NCBI GenBank assembly: GCA_041674745.1
Contig: JBAYVD010000017.1
Span: 1 to 64,000 of the forward strand
Length of the DNA stretch: 64,000 nt
Direction: 5' to 3'
From: UBA2040 sp041674745
GTDB taxonomy: Bacteria > Bacteroidota > Bacteroidia > Flavobacteriales_D > Crocinitomicaceae
Shown here in pieces: positions 43,860 through 53,114 of the stretch. The notes under the pieces are model-generated. The model saw only the letters and a list, made by a program, of their open reading frames with translations. It was not told the origin of the DNA and made no database searches. Both the position numbers and the translations under genes were made by a program. How positions within the stretch are numbered: position 1 is the stretch's first letter; every line of letters starts with the position of its first letter.

Positions 43860-44303
43860 TTATCGCTTCCGTTTGAAAAAATCCTGCATCAACAGCGCAC
43901 ATTCTTCTGCCATGATTCCATTCATCACAACAGTTTTTGGATGATACAGTCCTTCTTTGATTCGTCCAGCTCCTCGTTTTTCATCGCGTGCGGCAAACAC
44001 CACTTTGTCGATTTGTGACCAGTACAAAGCGCCTGCGCACATCACGCAAGGTTCGAGAGTAACGTACAACGTACAATTTGTCAAATATTTTGCCCCTAAA
44101 AATTCTCCTGCTGCTGTGATGGCTTGGATTTCGGCGTGTGCCGTTACATCGTGCAGTCTTTCAGTGAGATTGTGGGCACGAGCTATGATTTGGTTGTTGG
44201 AAACAATCACCGCACCCACCGGTACTTCATCCAAATCAAATGCTTTTTGCGCTTCCAACAAGGCTTGTTTCATGAAATATTCGTCATTGTAGGGTGTAAT
44301 CAT
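43860..44303 (-). CDS. tadA: tRNA-adenosine deaminase / nucleoside deaminase
   Basis: A 147-residue zinc cytidine-deaminase-fold enzyme. The HAE motif is His56-Ala-Glu58 and the metal-binding PCVMC is at 85-89; VPVGAVIV and the DEKRGAGRI segment are also conserved. TadA converts A34 to I34 in tRNA-Arg. Other paralogues are guanine deaminases, so the tRNA role is inferred from length and motifs. A TAAATTTG box on the minus strand (44318-44325) lies 14 nt upstream of the start. Confidence 0.9.
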   Translation of the reverse strand: MITPYNDEYFMKQALLEAQKAFDLDEVPVGAVIVSNNQIIARAHNLTERLHDVTAHAEIQAITAAGEFLGAKYLTNCTLYVTLEPCVMCAGALYWSQIDKVVFAARDEKRGAGRIKEGLYHPKTVVMNGIMAEECALLMQDFFKRKR

Positions 44304-44354
44304 TTGCAGCTTTTTTACAAATTTAGTTTTTTAATTTCATCCCATAAGAATCCT

Positions 44355-44362
44355 TATTTTTG
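44355..44362 (+). promoter_or_regulatory. -7 box TATTTTTG, LD-carboxypeptidase gene
   Basis: A TAnnTTTG match 15 nt before ATG 44378. An in-frame TTG inside the box at 44360 is unlikely to be the start. Confidence 0.45.
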
Positions 44363-44377
44363 GTAAAAAAAGAATCG

Positions 44378-45271
44378 ATGCTTCCATTCGTACAGCCGAA
44401 AGACCTTGTTTACATTTGTGCACCAGCCAAAGCCATTGATGAAAAAAGTGTTCGTTTTGCCAAAACTTTTTTCGAACAAAATCATTTTCAAGTGGAATTG
44501 AGTCAACATGTTTTGGGTCAAAACAATTATTTCTCAGGAACGGAAAAAGAACGTTTGGCTGATTTGCAAGCAGGGCTCAATCATCCCGAAGCAAAAGTCA
44601 TTCTTTGCGCGCGCGGTGGATACGGATGCATTCAATTGCTTGAACAACTGGATTGGACGGAATTCCAGAAAAACCCGAAATGGATTGTTGGTTTCAGTGA
44701 TATCACCGTGTTGCATTTGGCTTTATCACAAATGAAAATTTCCTCCTTGCACGCCACCATGCCCTTGAATTTTGAAAAAAACTCTCCGGATTCATTGACC
44801 TCCTTTTTGCGAGCCATCGGCAAAAAAGAAGTGAAAATTACAGCGGTATCTTCCGAATTCAATATAAATGGCGAAGCAACCGGAATTTTAGTCGGGGGAA
44901 ATCTGGCCATTGTTCATGCGATGTTGCCGTATTTAGAAAAAAACTTTTTCAAAGACAAAATTCTTTTCTTGGAGGACGTTGGCGAACATTTGTACCAAAT
45001 CGACCGAATGCTCTACGGATTAAAATTCGCGGGAGCATTTGATAACATCGCTGGATTGATGTTGGGTGGCTTCACGAATATTTCAGACACCGATGCGCCT
45101 TTCGGCAAAACACTGGAAGAAATTTTTGCAAAACACCTTGCTCACAAAAATATTCCTGTAGGTTTTCATTTCCCATGTGGGCATCTCAACGATAATCAGG
45201 CCCTCATTCTTGGCTCCCCAGCAACATTAGCGGTTGATCTGCGCCAATCCACACTCTCACAAAGCCACTGA
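44378..45271 (+). CDS. LD-carboxypeptidase (S66 family)
   Basis: A 297-residue serine peptidase that trims the terminal D-Ala from tetrapeptides during peptidoglycan recycling. The nucleophile Ser107 lies in VGFSDITVLH, Glu199 in LFLEDVGE and the active-site His269 in FPCGHLNDN; CARGGYGC near residue 80 is also conserved. No signal peptide is present, so it acts in the cytoplasm on recycled muropeptides. It starts at ATG 44378 downstream of a TAnnTTTG box. Confidence 0.92.
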   Translation: MLPFVQPKDLVYICAPAKAIDEKSVRFAKTFFEQNHFQVELSQHVLGQNNYFSGTEKERLADLQAGLNHPEAKVILCARGGYGCIQLLEQLDWTEFQKNPKWIVGFSDITVLHLALSQMKISSLHATMPLNFEKNSPDSLTSFLRAIGKKEVKITAVSSEFNINGEATGILVGGNLAIVHAMLPYLEKNFFKDKILFLEDVGEHLYQIDRMLYGLKFAGAFDNIAGLMLGGFTNISDTDAPFGKTLEEIFAKHLAHKNIPVGFHFPCGHLNDNQALILGSPATLAVDLRQSTLSQSH

Positions 45272-45333
45272 ACCCTCTTTATCTTGAATCATTCTAAATA
45301 AGAACCAAATCCCCAATTGATTGTTCAATCTAT

Positions 45334-45341
45334 TAAATTTG
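45334..45341 (+). promoter_or_regulatory. -7 box TAAATTTG, sdhCAB
   Basis: An exact TAnnTTTG match 27 nt before the sdhC start. Confidence 0.5.
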
Positions 45342-45368
45342 CATTTCTAAAGACAATTAATATAAAAT

Positions 45369-46253
45369 ATGAGCAAATCAGCAATATTGTCATCTTCAAT
45401 AGCCAAGAAATATTGGATGGCGTTAACCGGTTTATTTCTCAGTTTGTTCCTCGTTGGACACCTACTAGGAAATTTACAATTGATTTTTAAAACGGGAGAA
45501 GAAGGACATCGCGCCTTCAACGAGTATGCCTACTTCATGGCGCACAACCCTTTGATCAAAGTAATGTCTTATTTGACCTACTTTTCTCTTCTTTTCCATG
45601 CCATTGATGGCATTTTATTGACGTTCCAAAACAAAAAAGCGCGTCCTCAAAATTATGCTCACAACAATCAGGCGTCGAACACCAAGCTACCTGCTCGCTA
45701 CATGGCAATTTTAGGAACGTTGGTGTTGGTTTTCATCGCTACGCACATGGCTAATTTTTGGTGGAAAGCCAAAGTATCCTCTGAACCATTTCCCTTGCAC
45801 AAAGTTTTCATTGAGGACCCAAACAATGGGGGTAAAAAAGACGCTTTGTATTTAACGCATACTGGAAATTTCTTTCCGGTTGCTGCTTTTGAAGAGGGAC
45901 AACAAGGTCCTGCTCAAATGGAAATCAAAAATGGGACTGAGTTTTACAACAAACAAGTGAACCTTAAAATGGGTGAAGGCTACAAAGATCTTCACGGTTT
46001 AGTTTTGAGTTTCTTTGGGAAAACAAAAGAAGGATTTCCTAAAAACGATTGGGCTCCTTTTGCTGTTGCTTTCTACGTATTAAGCATGGGTGTTTTAGCC
46101 TTTCACTTGTGGCACGGTTTCGCGTCCGCATTTCAATCGCTTGGATTGCGTTCAAAAAAATATGCTGCCGGCATTCAAACATTTGGTAAAGCATTTGCGA
46201 TTATAGTTCCCATACTTTTCGCCATCATTCCTATTATTATTCATTTTTTATAA
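45369..46253 (+). CDS. sdhC: Succinate dehydrogenase cytochrome b subunit
   Basis: A 294-residue membrane anchor of the Bacteroidota-type complex II (five-helix b558-type, fused C and D). Membrane segments and candidate haem His residues are seen (GLFLSLFLVGHLLGNL, HAIDGILLTF, IATHMANFWW, VLAFHLWHGFASAFQ). It is about 60-70 residues longer than the usual 220-230 because of a soluble insert between about 140 and 220 (containing IEDPNNGGKKDALYL). It is the first gene of sdhC-A-B. Confidence 0.9.
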   Translation: MSKSAILSSSIAKKYWMALTGLFLSLFLVGHLLGNLQLIFKTGEEGHRAFNEYAYFMAHNPLIKVMSYLTYFSLLFHAIDGILLTFQNKKARPQNYAHNNQASNTKLPARYMAILGTLVLVFIATHMANFWWKAKVSSEPFPLHKVFIEDPNNGGKKDALYLTHTGNFFPVAAFEEGQQGPAQMEIKNGTEFYNKQVNLKMGEGYKDLHGLVLSFFGKTKEGFPKNDWAPFAVAFYVLSMGVLAFHLWHGFASAFQSLGLRSKKYAAGIQTFGKAFAIIVPILFAIIPIIIHFL

Positions 46254-46271
46254 TCTAAAAAAGAAACAAAC

Positions 46272-48275
46272 ATGTCTAAATTAGATTCAAAAATACCTGC
46301 AGGACCACTTAATCAAAAATGGACGGATTTTAAAGATCACGTTCGTTTGGTAAATCCTGCCAACAAAAGATCCATTGACGTAATTGTAGTTGGAACAGGT
46401 TTAGCAGGAGGTTCTGCTTCCGCTTCTTTGGCGGAATTAGGTTATAACGTGAAAGCATTTTGCTTCCAAGATTCTCCTCGTCGTGCCCACTCAATTGCAG
46501 CACAGGGTGGTATCAATGCAGCAAAAAACTACCAAGGTGACGGAGATTCCGTTTTCCGTCTATTTTACGATACTATCAAAGGTGGTGATTACCGTTCAAG
46601 AGAAGCAAACGTACACCGTTTAGCAGAAGTTTCGGCAAGCATCATTGACCAATGTGTTGCACAAGGTGTTCCTTTTGCGCGCGATTACGGTGGTTTGTTA
46701 GACAATCGTTCATTTGGTGGGGTTCAAGTTTCCAGAACATTCTACGCAAAAGGACAAACAGGACAACAATTGTTGTTGGGTGCTTATTCTGCGATGTCCC
46801 GTCAAATTGGGAAAGGAAAGATTAAAATGTACACCCGTCACGAAATGCTTGAATTGGTTATCGTTGATGGAAAAGCTCGAGGAATTATCGCAAGAAACTT
46901 GGTAACCGGTGAATTGGAAAGACATTCAGCTCACGCGGTTGTTTTGGCTTCCGGTGGTTACGGAAACGTATTCTTCTTGTCTACAAACGCCATGGGATCC
47001 AATGTTTCTGCAGCATGGAAAATTCACCGTAAAGGTGCACTTTTCGCAAACCCTTGCTTTACACAAATTCACCCGACTTGTATTCCCGTTTCAGGAGAAA
47101 ACCAATCCAAATTGACATTGATGTCTGAGTCATTGAGAAATGATGGAAGAATTTGGGTACCCGCAAAATTGGAAGATGCAGAAAAAATTCGTTTGGGTCA
47201 AATGAAACCAACGGATTTGAAAGAGGAAGACCGTGATTATTACTTAGAAAGACGTTACCCTTCTTTCGGAAACTTGGTGCCACGTGATGTGGCCTCTCGT
47301 GCCGCAAAAGAAAGATGTGATGCTGGTTTTGGTGTAAACACCACGGGTGAAGCCGTTTATTTGGACTTTGCTGCTGCAATCAATCGTTACGGAATGGAGA
47401 AAGCAACCATTCAACACTTGGAGAATCCTTCTGCTGAAGAAGTGTACAAATTAGGTCGTGATGTGGTGGAAGCGAAATACGGAAACTTGTTCCAAATGTA
47501 TTACAAAATCACCGACGACAATCCATACGAAACACCAATGAAAATTTATCCAGCCGTTCACTATACAATGGGTGGAATTTGGGTAGATTACAACTTGATG
47601 AGTACTATTCAGGGATGTTACGTAACGGGAGAAGCTAACTTCTCGGATCACGGTGCGAATCGCTTAGGTGCTTCGGCTTTGATGCAAGGTTTGGCTGACG
47701 GTTATTTTGTATTGCCTTATACCATTGGTGATTACTTGGCGGATGATATCCGAACAGGACAAATTCCAACGGAATCAGAAGAATTTGCACAAGCAGAAAA
47801 CGAAGTTCGTGAGCGTTTGGAAAAATTCATCAACAACAAAGGGACCAAATCCGTCGATTACTTCCACAAACGTTTAGGAAAAGTAATGTGGGACAAAGTG
47901 GGTATGGCTAGAAATGCTGAAGGTTTAAAAACAGCTATTTCTGAGATCCAACAAATTCGCGAAGAGTTCCATGCCAATGTTCGCGTTCCTGGCGCTGTGG
48001 CTGAATTCAATCCGGAATTAGACAAAGCAGGTCGAGTTGCCGATTTCCTTGAATTAGGCGAATTGATGGCGATTGATGCGTTGAACCGAAACGAGTCTTG
48101 TGGTGGTCACTTCCGTGAAGAATCACAAACTCCAGAAGGGGAAGCCTTGCGAGATGATGACAACTTCGCATATGTTGCGGCATGGGAATTCAAAGGAAGC
48201 CCATCCACTCCAGAATTGCACAAAGAAGACCTGGTTTTCGAAAACATCAAATTGGTACAAAGAAGTTATAAATAA
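46272..48275 (+). CDS. sdhA: Succinate dehydrogenase flavoprotein
   Basis: A 667-residue FAD-containing catalytic subunit that oxidises succinate to fumarate (or the reverse) in the TCA cycle. The FAD motif is VIVVGTGLAGGSASASLAE; HSIAAQGGINAAKNY contains the covalent-FAD His; HPTC and GANRLGASALMQGLADGYFV mark the active site and FAD domain. It is typical of the large Bacteroidota form. It lies 18 bp after sdhC and 85 bp before sdhB. Confidence 0.97.
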   Translation: MSKLDSKIPAGPLNQKWTDFKDHVRLVNPANKRSIDVIVVGTGLAGGSASASLAELGYNVKAFCFQDSPRRAHSIAAQGGINAAKNYQGDGDSVFRLFYDTIKGGDYRSREANVHRLAEVSASIIDQCVAQGVPFARDYGGLLDNRSFGGVQVSRTFYAKGQTGQQLLLGAYSAMSRQIGKGKIKMYTRHEMLELVIVDGKARGIIARNLVTGELERHSAHAVVLASGGYGNVFFLSTNAMGSNVSAAWKIHRKGALFANPCFTQIHPTCIPVSGENQSKLTLMSESLRNDGRIWVPAKLEDAEKIRLGQMKPTDLKEEDRDYYLERRYPSFGNLVPRDVASRAAKERCDAGFGVNTTGEAVYLDFAAAINRYGMEKATIQHLENPSAEEVYKLGRDVVEAKYGNLFQMYYKITDDNPYETPMKIYPAVHYTMGGIWVDYNLMSTIQGCYVTGEANFSDHGANRLGASALMQGLADGYFVLPYTIGDYLADDIRTGQIPTESEEFAQAENEVRERLEKFINNKGTKSVDYFHKRLGKVMWDKVGMARNAEGLKTAISEIQQIREEFHANVRVPGAVAEFNPELDKAGRVADFLELGELMAIDALNRNESCGGHFREESQTPEGEALRDDDNFAYVAAWEFKGSPSTPELHKEDLVFENIKLVQRSYK

Positions 48276-48360
48276 AGATTGGAGGACAATAGATAAAAGA
48301 CTCTAGACTTGTTAAGTCCAACGTCAAATGTCTCAAGTCTTCCAGCTAAAAAAAGAAAAT

Positions 48361-49107
48361 ATGAAACTGAACTTAAAAATTTGGAGACAGAACGGACCAA
48401 ACGACAAAGGTCAAATGGTGAGTTATCCAATCGACGGAATAGATGGTGACATGTCCTTTTTGGAAATGATGGATCTTTTGAATGACCAATTAATAGAGTC
48501 AGGTGAAAGTCCAGTAGCGTTCGATCACGATTGCCGCGAGGGAATTTGTGGAATGTGCTCCATGTACATCAACGGTGAAGCGCACGGACCGGATCGTGGC
48601 GTTACGACGTGCCAATTGCACATGCGTAAATTCAGCGATGGCGAAACGATTTACATTGAACCCTGGAGAGCGAAAGCTTTCCCTGTAATCAAAGATTTGG
48701 TAGTTGACCGCAGCGCATTTGATAGAATCATGGCCTCTGGAGGGTTTGTATCCGTTAATACTTCTGGAAATACAGTAGACGCTAACGCGATTCCAATTCC
48801 AAAAGACGATGCAGACGAAGCTTTTGAAGCGGCGACTTGCATTGGATGTGGAGCTTGTGTAGCCACGTGTAAAAATGCTTCAGCCATGTTATTTGTTTCG
48901 GCAAAAGTGTCTCAATTATCCCTGTTGCCTCAAGGTAAAATTGAAGCCGCGGATCGCGTTCTAAACATGGTTCGTACTATGGACGAAGAAGGTTTTGGAA
49001 ATTGTACGAATACAGGAGCCTGTGAAGTTGAATGTCCAAAAGGCATCTCTTTGGAAAACATCGCGCGAATGAATCGAGAATATTTAAAAGCAGCCGTTAC
49101 CAAATAG
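48361..49107 (+). CDS. sdhB: Succinate dehydrogenase iron-sulfur subunit
   Basis: A 248-residue electron-transfer subunit. The 2Fe-2S cluster is in CREGICGMCSMYING with TTCQLHM; the 4Fe-4S motif is CIGCGACVATCKNAS; the third cluster motif is CTNTGACEVECPKGI. The electrons pass to SdhC. The start ATG 48361 is preferred over an ATG at 48328, which would add 11 non-conserved residues. A terminator follows. Confidence 0.96.
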   Translation: MKLNLKIWRQNGPNDKGQMVSYPIDGIDGDMSFLEMMDLLNDQLIESGESPVAFDHDCREGICGMCSMYINGEAHGPDRGVTTCQLHMRKFSDGETIYIEPWRAKAFPVIKDLVVDRSAFDRIMASGGFVSVNTSGNTVDANAIPIPKDDADEAFEAATCIGCGACVATCKNASAMLFVSAKVSQLSLLPQGKIEAADRVLNMVRTMDEEGFGNCTNTGACEVECPKGISLENIARMNREYLKAAVTK

Positions 49108-49127
49108 GCTATTATTCAAAGCATAAT

Positions 49128-49164
49128 AAAAATCTCAAACCGTAAAAGTTTGAGATTTTTTTTT
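49128..49164 (+). terminator. Terminator after sdhCAB
   Basis: A 13-bp stem, AAAAATCTCAAAC/GTTTGAGATTTTT, followed by more T residues. Confidence 0.85.
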
Positions 49165-49256
49165 GCACTACAATATCAACCAAGTGTTAAAATATTTCGT
49201 TCTAGTTTTTAGATTATATAAAATAATTGTTAAATTTAGTTTCTAAAATTATAATT

Positions 49257-50981
49257 ATGAAAAAATTAATACTCAGTTTATTGACGCTAACGGTGATTGG
49301 GGTAAATGCCAATTCACAAATTATCTGCAGGGTTCTTGAGCCAGCATCCATTATGGGGAACAAGCCATTTACTTGGGCTGATACCTGGGGAGGAACACCT
49401 GATTTTAACATTCCAAATACATTCGTTCAAGACACTTTGGCGATTGCAGAAGATGGTACTCCTGGAAACAGTACAACTACAATTGTTCACACATTGAGCC
49501 AAGAAGGATGCGCTACCTTCACAAATGCTGCTCAAATCGCTGGAAAAATTGCAGTTGTATACCGTGGTACTTGTAACTTTACGGTAAAAGCGGCCAACGC
49601 ACAAGCAGCTGGAGCAGTAGGTGTTATCATCATCAACCGTGATCCAGATGCAATTGCATTAGGTGGTACTGATCCTGCTGTTACCATTCCAGCTGTTATG
49701 ATTGGAAGTGGGCCAGGACAAGATATTACCAATGCTATGAGCAGCAACACAGTAGTTGCTTTTCTAGGGAACAAACAAGGAATTTTATTAAATGACTTGA
49801 CAATTAGTTCTGAATGGGCTAAAATTCCAGCATCTACAGGAAATTCAACTTTGCTTTCAACCAACTTGTTCTTGCCAGCTGTTACCGTTTATAACTATGG
49901 TTCTGGTGCTCAAAGCAATTGCAATGCCAATTTAAAAATTGTAGGACCTGGTATCGGTGGTGCGACAGTTTATGACAATTCAGTTACTGGACTTTCAATT
50001 GCCTCCGGTGATTCAATCAGTGTTGAAGATGGTGGAACTTATTCGTTCCCGTCTTTGGATGTTTCTACGCTTGCAAGTGGTGAGTACTTTTTGACTTATT
50101 CTGCCTATCCATCGACTACCGAAATGGATTCTGCTGATAACCAATATTCTTCTTCATTCAACGTTACTACGAATTTCATTTCTTCTTCTCGTTTGGATGC
50201 GAACAATGATCCTATTCACAATACATACCCGCAAAACACAACGAATCCAGGCCAATACGATGCTTGTATGAGTTATACGAATGCTAACTCCGAAGACATC
50301 ATGTTAACGGGTCTTAAATTCGTTCCAAGTGCTGATACCTCTGTTTATGATATGACAGGTGAAGAAATCTTATTGAACATTTACGAATGGAGTGGGCCAA
50401 ATGACTTAACAACAATTGTTACTCCTGCTATTTTCAATACAGCGGTTTATTTACCAGACAACACTGCCAACCGTGTGGTTCAAAATGTTACTTTCTCAAC
50501 GCCTGTAATTTTGACAAACGATGTTGTTTACTTGGTTTGTGCAACGAGCAATGGTGTTGAAAACGTTGTTTTTGGATTTGACAACAACGTCGATTATTCT
50601 GGAAACATGTCTTATGACATTTTGTACTCTACACCTATCTACATTGCTGGAACATGGTACAGTGGATGGTCGGGTACTACTGCAATCAGTTTTGCTCTTG
50701 AAGTAACTGAAAACACGTTAGGATTAGACGATGTAACGAATGTTGAAGCTTCTGTTTTCCCGAATCCAACAAACGACGTTTTCAATGTACGTGTGAATAC
50801 AGTAGGAAAAGCTACCATTCAATTGACAGATATTTCTGGTAAAATTGTTTCTACAAACGAAGTAGAATTGATCAATGGTGCCACTCAAGTAAATACAACC
50901 AACTTGGAAACAGGTGCCTACATCATGACCATCATTACTGAAAATGGTGCGACTAAAAATGTGCATGTGGTTAAAAACTAA
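49257..50981 (+). CDS. PA-domain protein with T9SS type A sorting signal
   Basis: A 574-residue secreted protein. Its signal peptide is MKKLILSLLTLTVIGVNANSQ. A protease-associated (PA) domain lies at about 75-165 (AGKIAVVYRGTCNFTVKAANAQAAGAVGVI, AVTIPAVMIGS). The central beta-rich domains are unrecognised. A T9SS type A C-terminal domain ends the protein (SVFPNPTNDVFNVRV, ENGATKNVHVVKN). PA domains are usually substrate-recognition parts of proteases, but no catalytic motif is visible, so it may be a non-enzymatic surface protein. Start chosen to match the signal peptide; a TTG/ATG 30 nt upstream is ignored. Confidence 0.82.
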   Translation: MKKLILSLLTLTVIGVNANSQIICRVLEPASIMGNKPFTWADTWGGTPDFNIPNTFVQDTLAIAEDGTPGNSTTTIVHTLSQEGCATFTNAAQIAGKIAVVYRGTCNFTVKAANAQAAGAVGVIIINRDPDAIALGGTDPAVTIPAVMIGSGPGQDITNAMSSNTVVAFLGNKQGILLNDLTISSEWAKIPASTGNSTLLSTNLFLPAVTVYNYGSGAQSNCNANLKIVGPGIGGATVYDNSVTGLSIASGDSISVEDGGTYSFPSLDVSTLASGEYFLTYSAYPSTTEMDSADNQYSSSFNVTTNFISSSRLDANNDPIHNTYPQNTTNPGQYDACMSYTNANSEDIMLTGLKFVPSADTSVYDMTGEEILLNIYEWSGPNDLTTIVTPAIFNTAVYLPDNTANRVVQNVTFSTPVILTNDVVYLVCATSNGVENVVFGFDNNVDYSGNMSYDILYSTPIYIAGTWYSGWSGTTAISFALEVTENTLGLDDVTNVEASVFPNPTNDVFNVRVNTVGKATIQLTDISGKIVSTNEVELINGATQVNTTNLETGAYIMTIITENGATKNVHVVKN

Positions 50982-51002
50982 TCCAGTTAGTAATAACTAA
51001 AT

Positions 51003-51036
51003 AAAAAACCCCGACGATAGCTCGTCGGGGTTTTTT
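51003..51036. terminator. Bidirectional terminator
   Basis: A strong stem, ACCCCGACGA/TCGTCGGGGT, with loop TAGC, flanked by six A and six T. Confidence 0.88.
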
Positions 51037-51072
51037 CGTAAACAGGGTTCTGAATAATTCTTATTCCATTGC

Positions 51073-51885
51073 TTAAAAATTCATCGTTAAACCGAAAGTA
51101 AACGGCTGCACATTGGTTGTTTTTTTCGTATCAAAAAGAGGCAAAAGACTGTAATTCACAAAGGCGCCGAAATTATCAAATCCAACCCGAGCAGTTGCAT
51201 CCAATTTGAAGTTATTCAACGCATAATCCCCTTTCAGTTTTTCTTTGTACTCAACCCCGTCTACTTTACCAACACGTTTCACGCGGGAACTTAATCGAAC
51301 ACCACCTACGACTCCAGCAGCTAAGTACACACCTTTTGAATTGTCTTTATTCGTATTAAACTCAAGCAAAATTGGTATTTGTAAATACGCTGCTCTCAAT
51401 TTGTTTTTAGAAAAATCCTGTGGACTTACCACGCCAACAATGGTATCGACGGAATCCATTAAAACATAGTTGTTTTTGAAAGCAAATTGGTTAAAATTCA
51501 AACCAATACCCGAAGTAATTCCAACATACTCCTGTATTATTTTTACTTTTTTCTCCGCGAAGTTGAAATTAAAATAAATGGAGTGCACGGGATCATTTTC
51601 CCAATAGGGATAATTCGGAAAACTTGCGCTATTGCTTCCGTTGGTCAGGATATTGTATCCATAATCCAAACCTGCCCAATGCGCTTCACTGTTTCTACTT
51701 CCTTCTTCCGGACCCGCATAAATCGTATCTGGTTTAGAAACCAGTATAACTTCTACATTCTTTAGCTGAAATCGAGTCGTGTCTGATTCTTTTTCACTTT
51801 CGGGTGTTTCCTGTGGTTCTGTTTCCACTTGGCCAATCGCCAAATTCGTTAAAAACAAGGCTCCTATTAAAATTAAACTTTTCAT
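51073..51885 (-). CDS. PorT-like outer-membrane beta-barrel protein
   Basis: A 270-residue protein with a signal peptide (MKSLILIGALFLTNLAIG), an acidic Glu/Pro/Ser-rich stretch (residues 20-38) and an outer-membrane beta-barrel of the OMP_b-brl_2/PorT type. Features include GITSGIGLNFNQFAF, LRAAYLQIPILLEF, GVYLAAGVVGGVRLSSR and a C-terminal aromatic strand ending TFGLTMNF. No enzymatic role is visible. It is monocistronic. Confidence 0.7.
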   Translation of the reverse strand: MKSLILIGALFLTNLAIGQVETEPQETPESEKESDTTRFQLKNVEVILVSKPDTIYAGPEEGSRNSEAHWAGLDYGYNILTNGSNSASFPNYPYWENDPVHSIYFNFNFAEKKVKIIQEYVGITSGIGLNFNQFAFKNNYVLMDSVDTIVGVVSPQDFSKNKLRAAYLQIPILLEFNTNKDNSKGVYLAAGVVGGVRLSSRVKRVGKVDGVEYKEKLKGDYALNNFKLDATARVGFDNFGAFVNYSLLPLFDTKKTTNVQPFTFGLTMNF

Positions 51886-52023
51886 CTTGATTTGTTTTAT
51901 ATTTCCCGTAAGACCCTTAACTCAGAAAAAAGTTACAAGCAAACCAAAAAAATTCATAAAAAAATAATTTTGGGCCATTTTTTGTAAAGTCAGAATTATT
52001 AAATTTATATAAAACAATTACTT

Positions 52024-52353
52024 ATGGGAAAATTCAGCATTAAAACTGGAAAAAATGGCGATTTGTATTTCAATTTAATAGCCGGCAATGGACAAATCAT
52101 TTTGGCTAGTCAAGGATACAATTCCAAAAGCGCTTGCGACAATGGAATCGAATCGGTGCGTAAAAACGGATTGGACGACACGAAGTTTGAGCGAAACGAA
52201 GCAAAAAATGGACAATTCTATTTCAACCTAAAAGCAGGCAACGGTCAAGTTATCGGAAAAAGTGAGCTATACACTACCAAAGCTGCGATGGAAAACGGTA
52301 TCGCGAGTGTGGGCAAAAATGCGTTGGATGCGTCTGTAGAAATCGAAGATTAA
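52024..52353 (+). CDS. YegP-like DUF1508 protein
   Basis: A 109-residue protein formed of two tandem DUF1508 units. Each has the pattern GQFYFNLKAGNGQVI...TTKAAMENGIASV; the first is GDLYFNLIAGNGQIILASQ. DUF1508/YegP proteins are widespread; their role is unknown. It is preceded by an AT-rich leader and followed by a terminator. Confidence 0.9.
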   Translation: MGKFSIKTGKNGDLYFNLIAGNGQIILASQGYNSKSACDNGIESVRKNGLDDTKFERNEAKNGQFYFNLKAGNGQVIGKSELYTTKAAMENGIASVGKNALDASVEIED

Positions 52354-52371
52354 TTCAAACTATCTTTCATG

Positions 52372-52401
52372 AAAGCCGTTTCTTTTTGAGGCGGCTTTTT
52401 T
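52372..52401 (+). terminator. Terminator after YegP-like gene
   Basis: AAAGCCG/CGGCTTT with a 13-nt loop and a T tract, at the convergent end with the S4 gene. Confidence 0.65.
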
Positions 52402-52771
52402 ACTCCCAGTTCTCCAAAAAATCATCCAGGCTCCTTCTGTCCTTCTTGGTGGGTTTTCCTTCGCCAAACTGCCTGTAATTGGCTTGTGCGGCCTGGTATA
52501 CTTTGTATTTCTCCACCTCCTCCATCGGGGTTGTATCAATAATGCACTCTTTTACCAAAGGCGCCCCGACTCTTCGGTCTAAAATACCGATCACTTTATA
52601 CGAAAACGTAGCGGTATTTTTCGAGATTTGAATAGTGTCACCTACCTTTATTTCCTTCGCTGGTTTTACCTGCTCACCGTTCAATTTTACCTTTCCCTTG
52701 CTTATCCATTCAGTAGCAAGCGAACGTGTTTTCGCCAAACGAACACACCAAACATATTTATCGACTCTCAA
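52400..52771 (-). CDS. S4-domain RNA-binding protein (HslR-like)
   Basis: A 123-residue basic protein with an S4 RNA-binding domain at residues 1-60 (MRVDKYVWCVRLAKTRSLAT, KVKLNGEQVKPAKEI). Length and pattern match HslR/Hsp15, which binds free 50S subunits carrying nascent chains after heat stress. The C-terminal tail is charged. It is the last gene of a three-gene operon and overlaps the MmcQ-like gene by 14 nt. Confidence 0.85.
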   Translation of the reverse strand: MRVDKYVWCVRLAKTRSLATEWISKGKVKLNGEQVKPAKEIKVGDTIQISKNTATFSYKVIGILDRRVGAPLVKECIIDTTPMEEVEKYKVYQAAQANYRQFGEGKPTKKDRRSLDDFLENWE

Positions 52772-53111
52772 GGGATTCTCGTTCTTTTCGGGTTAAACTT
52801 GCATAGACCAACTCATACGAATGATCAATTAATTCACAAATGAAACGATCTTCCAAAGTTCCAAGAACTGAAACAGTATTCCAATGCGTTTTATTCATGT
52901 GAAACCCCGGTATAATTTCTTCGAAAGTTTCTCGATACTGTTGCGCCTTTTCTGGATCACATTTCAAATTAACACTTTCAAAACGATCCAAATCTGTTAA
53001 TGCAAACATTTTACTTCCAACCTTAAAAACAAGGGTCGAAATGTCAAAAGGCAGGTGTTCTGAAACACCTGCCTTTTGTATACAATATTGACGAAAATAG
53101 TCTAATGTCAT
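52758..53111 (-). CDS. MmcQ/YjbR-family protein
   Basis: A 117-residue protein of the MmcQ/YjbR DNA-binding-like fold (FDISTLVFKVGSKMFALTDL, NLKCDPEKAQQYRETF, MNKTHWNTVSVLG). The fold is CyaY-like; functions are mostly unknown. It lies 3 bp after the desaturase stop and overlaps the S4 gene, so all three are co-transcribed. Confidence 0.85.
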   Translation of the reverse strand: MTLDYFRQYCIQKAGVSEHLPFDISTLVFKVGSKMFALTDLDRFESVNLKCDPEKAQQYRETFEEIIPGFHMNKTHWNTVSVLGTLEDRFICELIDHSYELVYASLTRKERESLESR

Positions 53112-53114
53112 CGA

